A DNA stretch of 64,000 bases from Ascidiaceihabitans sp039975415 (GCF_039975415.1 NZ_JBDWHD010000009.1); one strand, 5' to 3'; positions 42,701 through 51,967 are shown, counted from the first letter of the stretch. The notes: generated from the sequence alone by a model not told the origin. Translations and numbers: made by a program.

Positions 42701-43732
42701 ATGAAAAAACGCGCTTTTTTGACCGCTTTGGCGACCGCAGTTTTTGCCGCTTTGCCTATTGGCGCATTCGCCCAAGACGTCACCTTGCGACTGCACCAGT
42801 TCCTACCGGCACCCGCAACTGTTCCGAAGCTTGTGTTGAAACCCTGGGCGGATGATCTGGCCCAAAAGTCAGACGGGCGTTTGAAAATCGAACATTTTGA
42901 CGGCATGGCCCTGGGTGGCCGCCCCCCCGAATTGATGGATCAGGCCGTTGACGGTGTGGCCGATATTATCATGACCGTCGTCGGCTACACTCCGGGCCGT
43001 TTCCCCAAAACAGAAGTGTTCGAATTGCCCTTTATGATGACTGATCCTATCGCCACATCGATGGCGTTCATGGACATGGTTGAAACCGATCTTCAAGCGG
43101 AAGAATACAAGGACGTCAAAGTGTTAGGCGCCTGGGTTCATGGGCCTGGGGTCATTCACACCCGCACCGGGGTCAGCGCTTTGGAAGATATGTCAGGCAA
43201 AAAACTGCGCGGCCCAACCCGTGTGATTGTCGATATGTTGAAAGAGCTGGGGGCGACGCCAGTGGGGATGCCCTTGCCCGCTATTCCCGAGGCCTTGTCC
43301 AAGGGTGCAATCGACGGCACCGTCATCCCATGGGAGGTCTCGCCCGCCATCAAACTAAGCGAGCTTGTCACAAAACACACAGAGTTTTCGGGGGACGAGG
43401 CACTCTATACAGCCACAATTGTGATGGTCATGAACAAAGACGCATATGCAGCAATGCCTGACGATTTGCGCGCTATTCTGGACGCAGAAACCGGCATGAA
43501 ATTGTCAGCGTTTGCATCGCAGATCATGGAAGATCGCGACGCGCCGGGTCGGGCCATTGCGCAAAACCTTGGAAACGACATCACCCTTTTGGACGCCACT
43601 GAAGTCGCCCGCTGGAAAGCCGCTGCACAGCCTGTGATCCAACGCTGGATCCGTGAAATGGATGACAAAGGTTTTGATGGCGCAGCATTGATCGAGCAGG
43701 CCAAAGCGTTGATCAAGAAACACGGCGGTTGA
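42701..43732 (+). CDS. TRAP transporter substrate-binding protein (DctP family), orphan
   Basis: A 343-aa periplasmic binding protein. The ATG at 42701 follows GGGGAGACAACAC and starts a clear Sec signal peptide (MKKRAFLTALATAVFAALPIGAFA); the frame start at 42647 is unlikely. DctP motifs include LMDQAVDGVADIIMTVVGYTPGRFP, LRGPTRVIVDMLKELGATPVGMPLPAIPEALSKGAIDGT in outline. No DctQ or DctM gene accompanies it, so it must share permeases encoded elsewhere. A flavin monooxygenase gene follows by 59 bases. Confidence 0.9.
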   Translation: MKKRAFLTALATAVFAALPIGAFAQDVTLRLHQFLPAPATVPKLVLKPWADDLAQKSDGRLKIEHFDGMALGGRPPELMDQAVDGVADIIMTVVGYTPGRFPKTEVFELPFMMTDPIATSMAFMDMVETDLQAEEYKDVKVLGAWVHGPGVIHTRTGVSALEDMSGKKLRGPTRVIVDMLKELGATPVGMPLPAIPEALSKGAIDGTVIPWEVSPAIKLSELVTKHTEFSGDEALYTATIVMVMNKDAYAAMPDDLRAILDAETGMKLSAFASQIMEDRDAPGRAIAQNLGNDITLLDATEVARWKAAAQPVIQRWIREMDDKGFDGAALIEQAKALIKKHGG

Positions 43733-43791
43733 CCACATCTGTAAATGCAGGTGAAGACACAAGCCAACGCAAGCAATTGGGATGCAGTGGA

Positions 43792-45072
43792 ATGACGGTG
43801 TTAATTGCGGGGGGTGGCATCTCTGGTCTGGCACTTGCCCTGTCTTGCCATCAGGCCAACATCCCGTTTCAGGTCTTTGAAGCAACCCCAATGCTAAATC
43901 CATTGGGCGTCGGGATTAACTTGCAACCTTCGGCCGTTCGCGAACTATACGCGCTTGGGGTGCAGGATCAGCTGGACGACGTCGGCATACAAACGCGTGA
44001 CTTTGGGATGTACACCAAACGCGGATTGCACATCTGGACTGAAGCACGCGGCCTGCATGCGGGATACCACTGGCCGCAATATTCGGTGCACCGTGGCAAG
44101 TTCCACATGATGCTCTACAATGAGGTTCTGCGCCGTGCAGGACCGGATGCGGTGCGCACCGGCTGGAAGGCCACAGGATTTGACACACAAGACGATCGCG
44201 TGATTTTGCATCTGGTGGATGGGCAAATGCACACACAAAGCGTTGAAGGGTCCGTGTTAATCGGGGCCGATGGCATCCACTCTGCTTTGCGCAAACAAAT
44301 TGCCCCATTCGAAGGCGCACCCTGCTGGGAAGGGGCTGTTTTGTACCGCGGCACAACACTGGCAAAAGCACCTTTAAGCGGTGCTTCAATGGCGTTGATC
44401 GGCCATGCCTCGCGCAGGTTTGTCACCTATCCTATTTCCCAAGCAGACCCTGAAACGGGCCTATCGACCATCAACTGGATCGCAGAACTGAATTTTGGCA
44501 CCGATACGGCCTTCGACAAAGGCAACTATGCGCAGAATGTGCCGCTGGAAAAATTTGCGCATCATTTCAAAGACTTCAAATTCGACTGGCTGGACTGCCC
44601 GTCATTGATCGCAGGGGCAGAAGAGGTTTTTGAATATCCGATGGTTGACCGCGATCCTCTTGATCGCTGGACCCATGGGCGCATGACACTGATGGGGGAT
44701 GCCGCGCATGCAGCTTATCCCGTTGGATCAAACGGCGCAGGCGCGGGCATTATTGATGCACGCAAACTGGTCGCGGCATTCTTGAAACATGGTCTTTCGA
44801 CTACAGCCTTGCAGACTTTCGAAGACGAAATGCGCCCTTTGACCAACCGCATGGTGCTGACCAATCGCGGGGCTGGGCCGGACGAGATTTTGAACACTGT
44901 CGAAGACCGGTGTGACGGGTATTTCGAGCATATCCACGACGTTATTTCGGAAGAGGAAATGGCGCAACATGCTGCTTTCTACAAACGTATCGCAGGCACT
45001 GGAATTTCAGACACAAACGAACGGCCTGATATCGTGCCAGAAGGCGCACAGTTTACGCAACAGAGCTTGTAA
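43792..45072 (+). CDS. FAD-dependent aromatic monooxygenase (salicylate hydroxylase-like)
   Basis: A 426-aa class A flavoprotein hydroxylase. The N-terminal TVLIAGGGISGLALALSCHQ is the FAD Rossmann motif, GADGIHSALRKQI the DG motif and LMGDAAHAAYPVGSNGAGAGIIDA the GD motif. These fit hydroxylation of an aromatic or heterocyclic acid with NAD(P)H and O2. The ATG at 43792 is chosen; the longer frame from 43729 would begin inside the dctP stop region. Pairing with the binding protein suggests import and hydroxylation of the same compound (inference). Confidence 0.88.
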   Translation: MTVLIAGGGISGLALALSCHQANIPFQVFEATPMLNPLGVGINLQPSAVRELYALGVQDQLDDVGIQTRDFGMYTKRGLHIWTEARGLHAGYHWPQYSVHRGKFHMMLYNEVLRRAGPDAVRTGWKATGFDTQDDRVILHLVDGQMHTQSVEGSVLIGADGIHSALRKQIAPFEGAPCWEGAVLYRGTTLAKAPLSGASMALIGHASRRFVTYPISQADPETGLSTINWIAELNFGTDTAFDKGNYAQNVPLEKFAHHFKDFKFDWLDCPSLIAGAEEVFEYPMVDRDPLDRWTHGRMTLMGDAAHAAYPVGSNGAGAGIIDARKLVAAFLKHGLSTTALQTFEDEMRPLTNRMVLTNRGAGPDEILNTVEDRCDGYFEHIHDVISEEEMAQHAAFYKRIAGTGISDTNERPDIVPEGAQFTQQSL

Positions 45073-45079
45073 CGAAAAA

Positions 45080-45101
45080 CGGCGCCCCGTATGGGACGCC
45101 G
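45080..45101. terminator. Hairpin between convergent monooxygenase and katG
   Basis: CGGCG-CCC pairs with GGG-A-CGCCG around CGTAT, with A5 before and ATTT after. It lies in the 53-base gap between two convergent genes and could act in both directions. Confidence 0.65.
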
Positions 45102-45125
45102 ATTTCCAGTTCATTGATGCAGCGT

Positions 45126-47324
45126 TTACGCCAGGTCGAAACGGTCTGCGTTCATCACTTTGACCCATGCCTCGACAAAGTCGTTCACAAAACGCCCTTT
45201 TGCGTCCTGCGCGGCATATACCTCGGACACGGCGCGCAAGATTGAATTCGATCCGAAGACCAAATCCACACGTGTGCCTGTCCACTTCTTGTCGCCTGTC
45301 GCGCGGTCTGTGCCCTCGAACAAGTCTTCGTCTTCGGACACGGGTGCCCAGACAGTGCCCATGTCCAACAAATTCACAAAGAAATCGTTGGTCAATGCAC
45401 CCGGAGTGTCAGTGAACACACCATGGGATGAGCCGTCAAAGTTGGCATCCATAGCGCGCATACCGCCCATCAGAACTGTCATTTCTGGCGCTGTCAAAGT
45501 CAGCAACTGGGCGCGATCCACCATCAGCTCTTCCGCAGAGATGTTGAATTTCGCTTTTGTATAGTTGCGGAACGCATCGGCTTGTGGCTCCAACATGGAC
45601 ACCGATTGCTCGTCTGTCATGTCCGCTGTTGCGTCTCCGCGACCGGATGCGAAGGGAACCGTCACATCGTGACCCGCCGCTTTGGCCGCTGTTTCCACAC
45701 CGACGTTGCCCGCCAGCACGATCAAATCTGCCAGTGAAACCGACCCGTGATCTGCTTGGATTGCTTCAAGCGTGGACATCACCTTGTTCAGCTGATCGGG
45801 GTTGTTCACCTCCCAGCCGTTCTGAGGTGCAAGACGGATACGCGCGCCATTGGCACCGCCGCGCTTGTCCGAACCGCGGAATGTCACCGCAGCACCCCAA
45901 GCCGTTGTCACCATTTCCTGCACCGTCAGGTCTGACGCGGCAATCTTGGCTTTCAGGGCATCAATATCCGCATCCGACAATGTTGTGCCTTGTGGGATGG
46001 GATCCTGCCAAATCAACACTTCTTCCGGAACGTCTGGTCCCAAATACAGATCGCGTGGCCCCATGTCGCGGTGTGTCAGCTTGTACCATGCACGTGCATA
46101 AGCGTCCGCAAATTCATCGGGGTTGGCGTGGAAACGTCGCGCGATTTTTTCATAGGCGGGGTCCATGCGCATGGCCATGTCCGCTGTCGTCATCATCAAC
46201 GGAACGGTTTCTGCAGACCCATCAACCTGTGGCGCGTGGTCGTCAGCCTCAAGACCTTTTGCGTGCCAAATGTGCGCGCCGGCTGGGGATTTCGTCAATT
46301 CCCAGTCATAGCCGAACAACACATCGAAGTACCCCATGTCCCATTGGATCGGGTTGGCTGTCCAAGGACCTTCAACGCCAGAGGTGATTGCATCGACACC
46401 ACGGCCTGATTTATGTGTGCTGGTCCAGCCCAGACCCTGCGCCGCAAGACCTTCGCCTTCAGGCTCAACGCCAACAAGGTTCGCATCCCCTGCACCATGC
46501 GCTTTGCCAAAGGTGTGACCACCCGCAACCAACGCCACTGTTTCTTCGTCGTTCATGGCCATACGCGCAAAGGTTTCGCGGATGTCATGGGCAGACAGAT
46601 TTGGATCAGGGTTGCCATCCGGGCCTTCGGGATTGACGTAGATCAGACCCATCTGCACAGCGGCCAGCGGGTTTTCCAGCTCGCGTTCGCCTTGATATCG
46701 TGATCCTTCGCCGCCCGACGCGGCAAGCCATTCGGCCTCTGCGCCCCAGTATACATCTTCTTCAGGTTCCCACACATCCGCACGACCGCCTGCAAACCCG
46801 AAGGTTTTAAAGCCCATGGTTTCCATGGCGATGTTGCCCGTTAGAACCATCAAGTCAGCCCAAGACAAAGACGCACCGTATTTTTGTTTGATGGGCCATA
46901 GCAAACGACGCGCTTTGTCGAGGTTGCCATTGTCTGGCCAGCTGTTCAGCGGCGCAAAGCGCTGTTGGCCAGCCCCTGCCCCACCGCGCCCGTCCGCCGT
47001 CCGGTATGTCCCGGCAGAGTGCCACGCCATGCGCACAAAAAATGGTCCGTAGTGACCGTAGTCGGCAGGCCACCAATCTTGGCTGTCTGTCATCAAAGCT
47101 GTCAAATCAGCTTTTACAGCTTCCAAATCCAGGCTTTTGAAGGCTTCGGCATAGTCAAAATCGTCACCCATCGGGTTGGACAGATTGGACTGCTGATGCA
47201 AAATTTTCATGTTCAACTGGTTTGGCCACCAGTCACGGTTCGAGCGCACTTTGTTGCTTGTCGGGTTGATCGCGTGGTGCATTACGGGGCAGCCGCCGCC
47301 TGTTGGGATGTCGTTTCCGTCCAT
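45126..47324 (-). CDS. katG: Catalase-peroxidase KatG
   Basis: A 732-aa bifunctional haem enzyme that removes hydrogen peroxide. The distal site VRMAWHSAGTYR supplies Arg97, Trp100 and His101. The Trp-Tyr-Met crosslink residues are Trp100, Tyr228 (GLIYVNPEG) and Met254, and the proximal haem ligand is His269 in VAGGHTFGKAHG, all within one to seven positions of the M. tuberculosis numbering. The start follows GGAGAGACATC. It is transcribed away from an oxyR-like gene, the usual regulatory pair. Confidence 0.97.
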   Translation of the reverse strand: MDGNDIPTGGGCPVMHHAINPTSNKVRSNRDWWPNQLNMKILHQQSNLSNPMGDDFDYAEAFKSLDLEAVKADLTALMTDSQDWWPADYGHYGPFFVRMAWHSAGTYRTADGRGGAGAGQQRFAPLNSWPDNGNLDKARRLLWPIKQKYGASLSWADLMVLTGNIAMETMGFKTFGFAGGRADVWEPEEDVYWGAEAEWLAASGGEGSRYQGERELENPLAAVQMGLIYVNPEGPDGNPDPNLSAHDIRETFARMAMNDEETVALVAGGHTFGKAHGAGDANLVGVEPEGEGLAAQGLGWTSTHKSGRGVDAITSGVEGPWTANPIQWDMGYFDVLFGYDWELTKSPAGAHIWHAKGLEADDHAPQVDGSAETVPLMMTTADMAMRMDPAYEKIARRFHANPDEFADAYARAWYKLTHRDMGPRDLYLGPDVPEEVLIWQDPIPQGTTLSDADIDALKAKIAASDLTVQEMVTTAWGAAVTFRGSDKRGGANGARIRLAPQNGWEVNNPDQLNKVMSTLEAIQADHGSVSLADLIVLAGNVGVETAAKAAGHDVTVPFASGRGDATADMTDEQSVSMLEPQADAFRNYTKAKFNISAEELMVDRAQLLTLTAPEMTVLMGGMRAMDANFDGSSHGVFTDTPGALTNDFFVNLLDMGTVWAPVSEDEDLFEGTDRATGDKKWTGTRVDLVFGSNSILRAVSEVYAAQDAKGRFVNDFVEAWVKVMNADRFDLA

Positions 47325-47444
47325 GATGTCTCTCCGGTGTAATTTTCGTGGCTCTGGCCGCAGTGCGACTCGGGGTCATGCGTCCTTGCCGCAGGTGTAC
47401 CAAGTCACTGCCATATATATAAGTTGTATTTTCCGATGGTCACG

Positions 47445-47459
47445 ATAACTTCAAGTTAT
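47445..47459. promoter_or_regulatory. Palindrome overlapping the oxyR start codon
   Basis: ATAACTT-C-AAGTTAT is a perfect inverted repeat whose last bases are the first two of the oxyR ATG. It lies in the katG/oxyR divergent region and fits an OxyR-type ATA...TAT half-site pattern. Binding here would block oxyR translation/transcription start (autoregulation). Confidence 0.5.
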
Positions 47460-48360
47460 GACAAATATCACATTGAAACAGCTCAGATATTTCGAGGCTT
47501 TGGCCCGTCACGGGCATTTTGGACGCGCCGCCGACACCTGTGCCATTTCGCAGCCTGCGCTGTCTGTGCAAATCAAAGACATGGAAACCGAACTGGGTGC
47601 GCCATTGTTTGAACGGGCCGCCCGACACGTTCGCCTGACGTCCATCGGAGAAGACCTTGCGGGTCATGTTCGTCAAATTCTGCAGTCTGTGGACGATCTT
47701 GCCGATGTCGCCCGCGCGGCGCAGGATGGGACAATGGCGCGGTTGCGGCTGGGCGTTATTCCAACCATCGCACCTTATTTGTTGCCCAAACTGATCGGTC
47801 AACTGACACGTGCCTATCCCGATCTCGATGTTCATTTACGCGAAACAATGACGGCGCGCCTTGTGGAAGAATTGTTTGAAGGGCGCATTGATGCCGCGAT
47901 TGTGGCGTTGCCCATTGGCGATCCGGGGCTGACTGAATTGCCACTGTTCGACGAAAGCCTTGTGCTGGTGCGTCCCGCAACAGACGCCGCGATCCCCGTG
48001 CCATCACGCGCGGAACTCACACAAATGCGGATGCTTTTACTGGAGGAAGGGCACTGCTTTCGGGATCAGGCACTGTCGTTTTGCAATATGCCCTCCGCCA
48101 TGCCCCGCGACGGGTTGGACGGCAGCGCACTCTCGACTTTGGTGCAAATGGTGGGTGCCGGACTTGGCGTGACGCTGATACCTGAGATGGCTGTCAGTGT
48201 CGAAACAGGTGCCGCTGCTGTGTGTGTCGCAAAGCTGGATGGCCCACAACCACAACGCACCGTGGGAATCGTATGGCGCAAAACCAATCCGCTGCGTGCG
48301 CAGCTGCAAGAGATCCGGCATATTGCCAGAACCGCAGCTGGCCATGCGCGCAACGAATGA
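47458..48360 (+). CDS. oxyR: OxyR-like LysR regulator of peroxide stress
   Basis: A 300-aa LysR protein. The N-terminal helix-turn-helix (LKQLRYFEALARHGHFGRAADTCAISQPALSVQIK in outline) is followed by the substrate domain. Redox cysteines Cys200 and Cys209 lie in LLLEEGHCFRDQALSFC, the same spacing and almost the same positions as Cys199/Cys208 of E. coli OxyR. It is divergent from katG with 133 bases between. No Shine-Dalgarno sequence precedes the ATG, which is covered by a palindrome. Confidence 0.93.
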   Translation: MTNITLKQLRYFEALARHGHFGRAADTCAISQPALSVQIKDMETELGAPLFERAARHVRLTSIGEDLAGHVRQILQSVDDLADVARAAQDGTMARLRLGVIPTIAPYLLPKLIGQLTRAYPDLDVHLRETMTARLVEELFEGRIDAAIVALPIGDPGLTELPLFDESLVLVRPATDAAIPVPSRAELTQMRMLLLEEGHCFRDQALSFCNMPSAMPRDGLDGSALSTLVQMVGAGLGVTLIPEMAVSVETGAAAVCVAKLDGPQPQRTVGIVWRKTNPLRAQLQEIRHIARTAAGHARNE

Positions 48361-48408
48361 TGTAGGCAAAAAAGGTAGCGCTAAAGTGTGATCTGTGGTT
48401 TAGGGCGC

Positions 48409-48424
48409 TTAATGTATACATTAA
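48409..48424. promoter_or_regulatory. Perfect 16-bp palindrome upstream of ltnD
   Basis: TTAATGTATACATTAA is its own reverse complement, 15 bases before the ltnD start. It probably binds a dimeric regulator of the threonate operon. Its half TTAATGTATAC recurs at 24911 upstream of TRAP system 2. Confidence 0.65.
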
Positions 48425-48439
48425 AATGGACGGCAAAAC

Positions 48440-49330
48440 ATGAAATCATCAAATAGAATCGCTGTCGTTGGGCTTGGATCAATGGGATACGGCATCGCGA
48501 CCTCATTGCTTCGGGCGGGTCACACTGTCGTTGGATTAGATGTCAGCGAGACTTTGGTGCAAAATTTCCATGCCGCCGGAGGCGCCACAGACGACGGGGT
48601 GGTTTTTGATGCAGCTGTAGTGGTGGTTCTGAATGCGGCGCAAACAGAAGATGTTCTGTTTGGGGCGGATGGTATCGTGGCGCGGCTTCATCCGGGTGGC
48701 GTGGTTGTTTCATGTGCCACGGTTCCCCCACAATTTGCTGTTGAGATGGAAACGCGCTGTGCTGCGCAAAACGTGTTGTATCTGGATGCACCCATTTCTG
48801 GCGGTTCGGTAAAAGCTGGCCTTGGGCAGTTGTCCATCATGGCATCCGGATGTTCCGAAGCCTTCGCCGCGGCCAAACCCGTTTTGGACGCCACCGCACA
48901 AACCGTATTTGAACTGGGTGCCAAAGCAGGCCCCGGATCAGCGATGAAGGCCGTGAACCAATTGTTAGCCGGCGTTCACATCGCAACCATGGCAGAGGCC
49001 CTGACGTTTGGAATGACCCAAGGCGTCACCCCTGAAAAATTCCTCGAAGTGATCAGCAAATGCGCCGGGACATCGTGGATGCTGGAAAATCGTGCGCCTC
49101 ATATTGTAGAAGGCGACTATACCCCGCATTCGTCTGTGAACATCTGGCCGAAAGACCTTGGTATTGTGCTGGACGTGGCACAGGCTGCGGGCTTTGAGGC
49201 GCCAATCACCACAGCCGCACTGGCCCAGTTCGACGCGGCCAAACACATGGGGTTGGGGGCAGAAGATGACGCTGCTGTGGCCAAAGTCTATGCAAAACAA
49301 GCCGGTCTGACACTGAAGGGAGACGCCTAA
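48440..49330 (+). CDS. ltnD: L-threonate dehydrogenase
   Basis: A 296-aa beta-hydroxyacid dehydrogenase: NAD-binding VGLGSMGYGIATSLLRAGH at the N-terminus, substrate loop DAPISGGSVKAGLGQLSIMASG and catalytic lysine segment SAMKAVNQLLAGVHIATMAEAL. LtnD oxidises L-threonate to 2-oxo-tetronate. The assignment is favoured over other family members by the following three genes, which form the established route through OtnI, OtnK and OtnC. Its stop overlaps the otnK start by one base. Confidence 0.9.
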   Translation: MKSSNRIAVVGLGSMGYGIATSLLRAGHTVVGLDVSETLVQNFHAAGGATDDGVVFDAAVVVVLNAAQTEDVLFGADGIVARLHPGGVVVSCATVPPQFAVEMETRCAAQNVLYLDAPISGGSVKAGLGQLSIMASGCSEAFAAAKPVLDATAQTVFELGAKAGPGSAMKAVNQLLAGVHIATMAEALTFGMTQGVTPEKFLEVISKCAGTSWMLENRAPHIVEGDYTPHSSVNIWPKDLGIVLDVAQAAGFEAPITTAALAQFDAAKHMGLGAEDDAAVAKVYAKQAGLTLKGDA

Positions 49331-50565
49331 TGCTTTTGGGGTGCATCGGGGACGATTTCACCGGATCAAGTGATTTGGCCAACACGCTTGCCAAAGGCGG
49401 TATGCGGGTGACACAATATTCAGGTGTGCCAAACGGCCCCGCCCCGCAAGACGTTCAAGCGGGCGTTGTAGCCTTGAAGTCGCGGTCAATACCGGCAAGT
49501 GACGCCATAGCGAAGTCTTTGGAGGCTTTGGACTGGCTGTTGGCACAGGGCTGCACACAGATCTTTTTCAAATATTGCTCTACTTTTGACAGCACCGCAG
49601 GGGGCAACATCGGTCCTGTCGCGGATGCTTTGGCCGACGCGCTGGACGCGCACAGCGTCATCGTATGCCCCGCGTTTCCCGGTACCGGACGATCTGTGTA
49701 TCAGGGGCACCTCTTTGTGAAGGACGTGTTGCTGAACGAAAGCGGCATGCAAAATCATCCTTTGACCCCTATGACAGACGCGGATTTGCGCAGATGGTTG
49801 GCGCACCAAACGCCAAACGGTGTGGGCCATGTTGCGACGCAAGACGTCTTCATGGGGGCTGTCGCTATTTCAAAAGCTCTCGAAGCGGAAACACGCAAAG
49901 GCAAACGCCATATCGTCGTGGATGCCATTCGAGACGAAGATTTGTTCGAAATCGGCAAAGCAGCAAAGGATTTACCCTTGGTCACTGGTGGCTCTGGCGT
50001 GGCCCTTGGATTGCCTGCCAATTTCGGGTGCACCGTTGCCCCGGTCCCATGGACTTTACAAAACGGGCCCGCGGCCGTGTTGTCGGGATCGTGTTCCATA
50101 GCGACGCGCAATCAAGTGGCCCATCATATCGCGCACAATCCGGGTCGCGAGATTATCGCAGAGGACGTCATCGACGGTACATTGACGGCACAGGATCTGG
50201 CGGATTGGATGCTGTCGCAAAAAGGTGTTCCCATCGCATACAGTTCTGCGGATCCGGACGTGGTACGTGCAGTACAGGACACATTCGGCGCCCAACGCGC
50301 ATCCTCAGCCATCGAAGCCTTTATGGCGGATGTCGCGGGGCGGCTGACGGCGGGCGGTGTCACACGACTGATCACAGCGGGCGGCGAAACGTCCGGCGCG
50401 GTTGTGGAAGGTCTTGATTTGCACACGCTTGAAATAGGGCCCGAGATCGACCCCGGCGCTCCCGCCTTACGGGCAAGCCCAAATCTTGTAGTCGCTCTGA
50501 AATCCGGTAACTTTGGCGCCGTGGATTTCTTTGAGAAAGCCGCGCAACAGTTGGGACAGCCATGA
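49330..50565 (+). CDS. otnK: 3-oxo-tetronate kinase
   Basis: A 411-aa four-carbon acid sugar kinase. The N-terminal GCIGDDFTGSSDLANTLAKGGMRV is the sugar-acid-binding domain signature, and the C-terminal LITAGGETSGAVVEGL with PALRASPNLVVALKSGNFG the nucleotide-binding part. It phosphorylates 3-oxo-tetronate at C4. The gene overlaps ltnD by one base and otnC by four. Confidence 0.92.
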   Translation: MLLGCIGDDFTGSSDLANTLAKGGMRVTQYSGVPNGPAPQDVQAGVVALKSRSIPASDAIAKSLEALDWLLAQGCTQIFFKYCSTFDSTAGGNIGPVADALADALDAHSVIVCPAFPGTGRSVYQGHLFVKDVLLNESGMQNHPLTPMTDADLRRWLAHQTPNGVGHVATQDVFMGAVAISKALEAETRKGKRHIVVDAIRDEDLFEIGKAAKDLPLVTGGSGVALGLPANFGCTVAPVPWTLQNGPAAVLSGSCSIATRNQVAHHIAHNPGREIIAEDVIDGTLTAQDLADWMLSQKGVPIAYSSADPDVVRAVQDTFGAQRASSAIEAFMADVAGRLTAGGVTRLITAGGETSGAVVEGLDLHTLEIGPEIDPGAPALRASPNLVVALKSGNFGAVDFFEKAAQQLGQP

Positions 50566-51212
50566 GCACCGAAACGCGCTTGCGTGACCAAATCTGTGAA
50601 TTGGCAAAATCCCTGTTTGACCGCGGTTTAACCCACGGCAGCACAGGTAACATATCCGCGCGGACGGATGATGGCGGCCTTTTGGTCTCGCCAACAGGCA
50701 CCAGTTTCGGACGGCTAGATCCCAGCCGGCTCAGTCACTTCGATGCGTCAGGTCAACTGAAATCCGGGGATGCTCCGACCAAGGAAATGCCACTGCACAC
50801 AGCCTTTTACGACACACGATCCAGCGCAGGGGCGGTGGTTCATTTGCACAGTTGTCATGCCGTGGCCTTGTCGCTTTTGCCAGATTTAGACGCAGACAGT
50901 TTCCTGCCACCGCTCACGCCTTACGGTTTGATGAAGCTGGGCAAAGTCAAATTATTGCCCTTCTTTTTACCTGGCGACCCAGCCATGGGAGAGGCTGTGC
51001 GCGGTCTAGCGGGAAAACGCAGCGCGGTGATGTTGGCAAATCACGGGCCTGTTGTGGCGGGCAAAGACGTAGAAGCCGCGTGCAATGCAATCGAAGAATT
51101 AGAGGACACCGCACGCCTTGCTTTGATGACCCGCCATATGGGTGCGCGTGCGCTGACAGATGATCAAATCCATGCGGTCGTGACAAAATTCGATGTGGAG
51201 TGGGACCAGTGA
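50562..51212 (+). CDS. otnC: 3-oxo-tetronate 4-phosphate decarboxylase (class II aldolase family)
   Basis: A 216-aa protein of the class II aldolase/adducin fold. GLTHGSTGNISART is the phosphate-binding loop, and HLHSCHAVALS plus MLANHGPVV supply the metal-binding histidines. In this operon it would decarboxylate 3-oxo-tetronate 4-phosphate to dihydroxyacetone phosphate. It overlaps otnK and otnI by 4 bases each. Confidence 0.9.
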   Translation: MSTETRLRDQICELAKSLFDRGLTHGSTGNISARTDDGGLLVSPTGTSFGRLDPSRLSHFDASGQLKSGDAPTKEMPLHTAFYDTRSSAGAVVHLHSCHAVALSLLPDLDADSFLPPLTPYGLMKLGKVKLLPFFLPGDPAMGEAVRGLAGKRSAVMLANHGPVVAGKDVEAACNAIEELEDTARLALMTRHMGARALTDDQIHAVVTKFDVEWDQ

Positions 51213-51967
51213 CAAAATTTTCTGCAAACCTTGGTTTTCTTTGGCAAGACAGGCCTTTGCCTGATGCGATACGCGCGGCGAAAGCTGCCGGGTTTGATGC
51301 CGTGGAATGCCATTGGCCATACGCCGTGCCTGCCGAAGACACCTTGGCGGCTTTGTCCGAGACAGGTCTGACGATGCTTGGCTTGAACACCTCCCGTGGC
51401 AACACCGAAAATGGCGAAAATGGGTTAAGTGCGTTGCCCGGTCGTCAAGCGGACGCACGCGCTGCGATTGAAACGGCAATCAGCTACGCACGCACGATCG
51501 GTGCAAAAGCTGTCCACATTATGGCCGGTTTTGCATCAGGCCCGGAAGCCCATCGCACCTTTGTCGAAAACCTGGTCTTCGCAGCTTCAGCGGCACCAGA
51601 CCTGACCCTGTTGATTGAACCTTTGAACCCGCATGATGCGCCGGGATACTTTCTACAAACGACATCGCAAGCCATTGAAATAATTGAAGACTGCAAATGC
51701 CCCAACATAAAGTTGATGTTCGATTGTTATCACGTTGCACGCACCGAAGGTGACGTGACCACCCGACTTCAAAACTTGCATTCCAATATTGGACATATCC
51801 AATTTGCAGGCGTTCCAAGCCGTGGCCGCCCAGATGAAGGCGAGATCAACTATCTGGCCATATTTGATGCGATTTCCAAACTGGGGTGGTCAGCACCGTT
51901 GGGGGCTGAATATAAACCAGCGAACGACACAGATGCATCTTTGGGGTGGATGCAAACCCTAGTCTGA
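51209..51967 (+). CDS. otnI: 2-oxo-tetronate isomerase (hydroxypyruvate isomerase family)
   Basis: A 252-aa TIM-barrel isomerase. FSANLGFLWQDRPLPDAIRAAKAAGFDAVECHWPY in outline, IEPLNPHDAPGYFL and MFDCYHVARTEGDV carry the metal-binding Glu, Asp and His residues of the family. It interconverts 2-oxo- and 3-oxo-tetronate, linking LtnD to OtnK. The GTG at 51209 is chosen because it overlaps the otnC stop (GTGA). Confidence 0.9.
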   Translation: MTKFSANLGFLWQDRPLPDAIRAAKAAGFDAVECHWPYAVPAEDTLAALSETGLTMLGLNTSRGNTENGENGLSALPGRQADARAAIETAISYARTIGAKAVHIMAGFASGPEAHRTFVENLVFAASAAPDLTLLIEPLNPHDAPGYFLQTTSQAIEIIEDCKCPNIKLMFDCYHVARTEGDVTTRLQNLHSNIGHIQFAGVPSRGRPDEGEINYLAIFDAISKLGWSAPLGAEYKPANDTDASLGWMQTLV

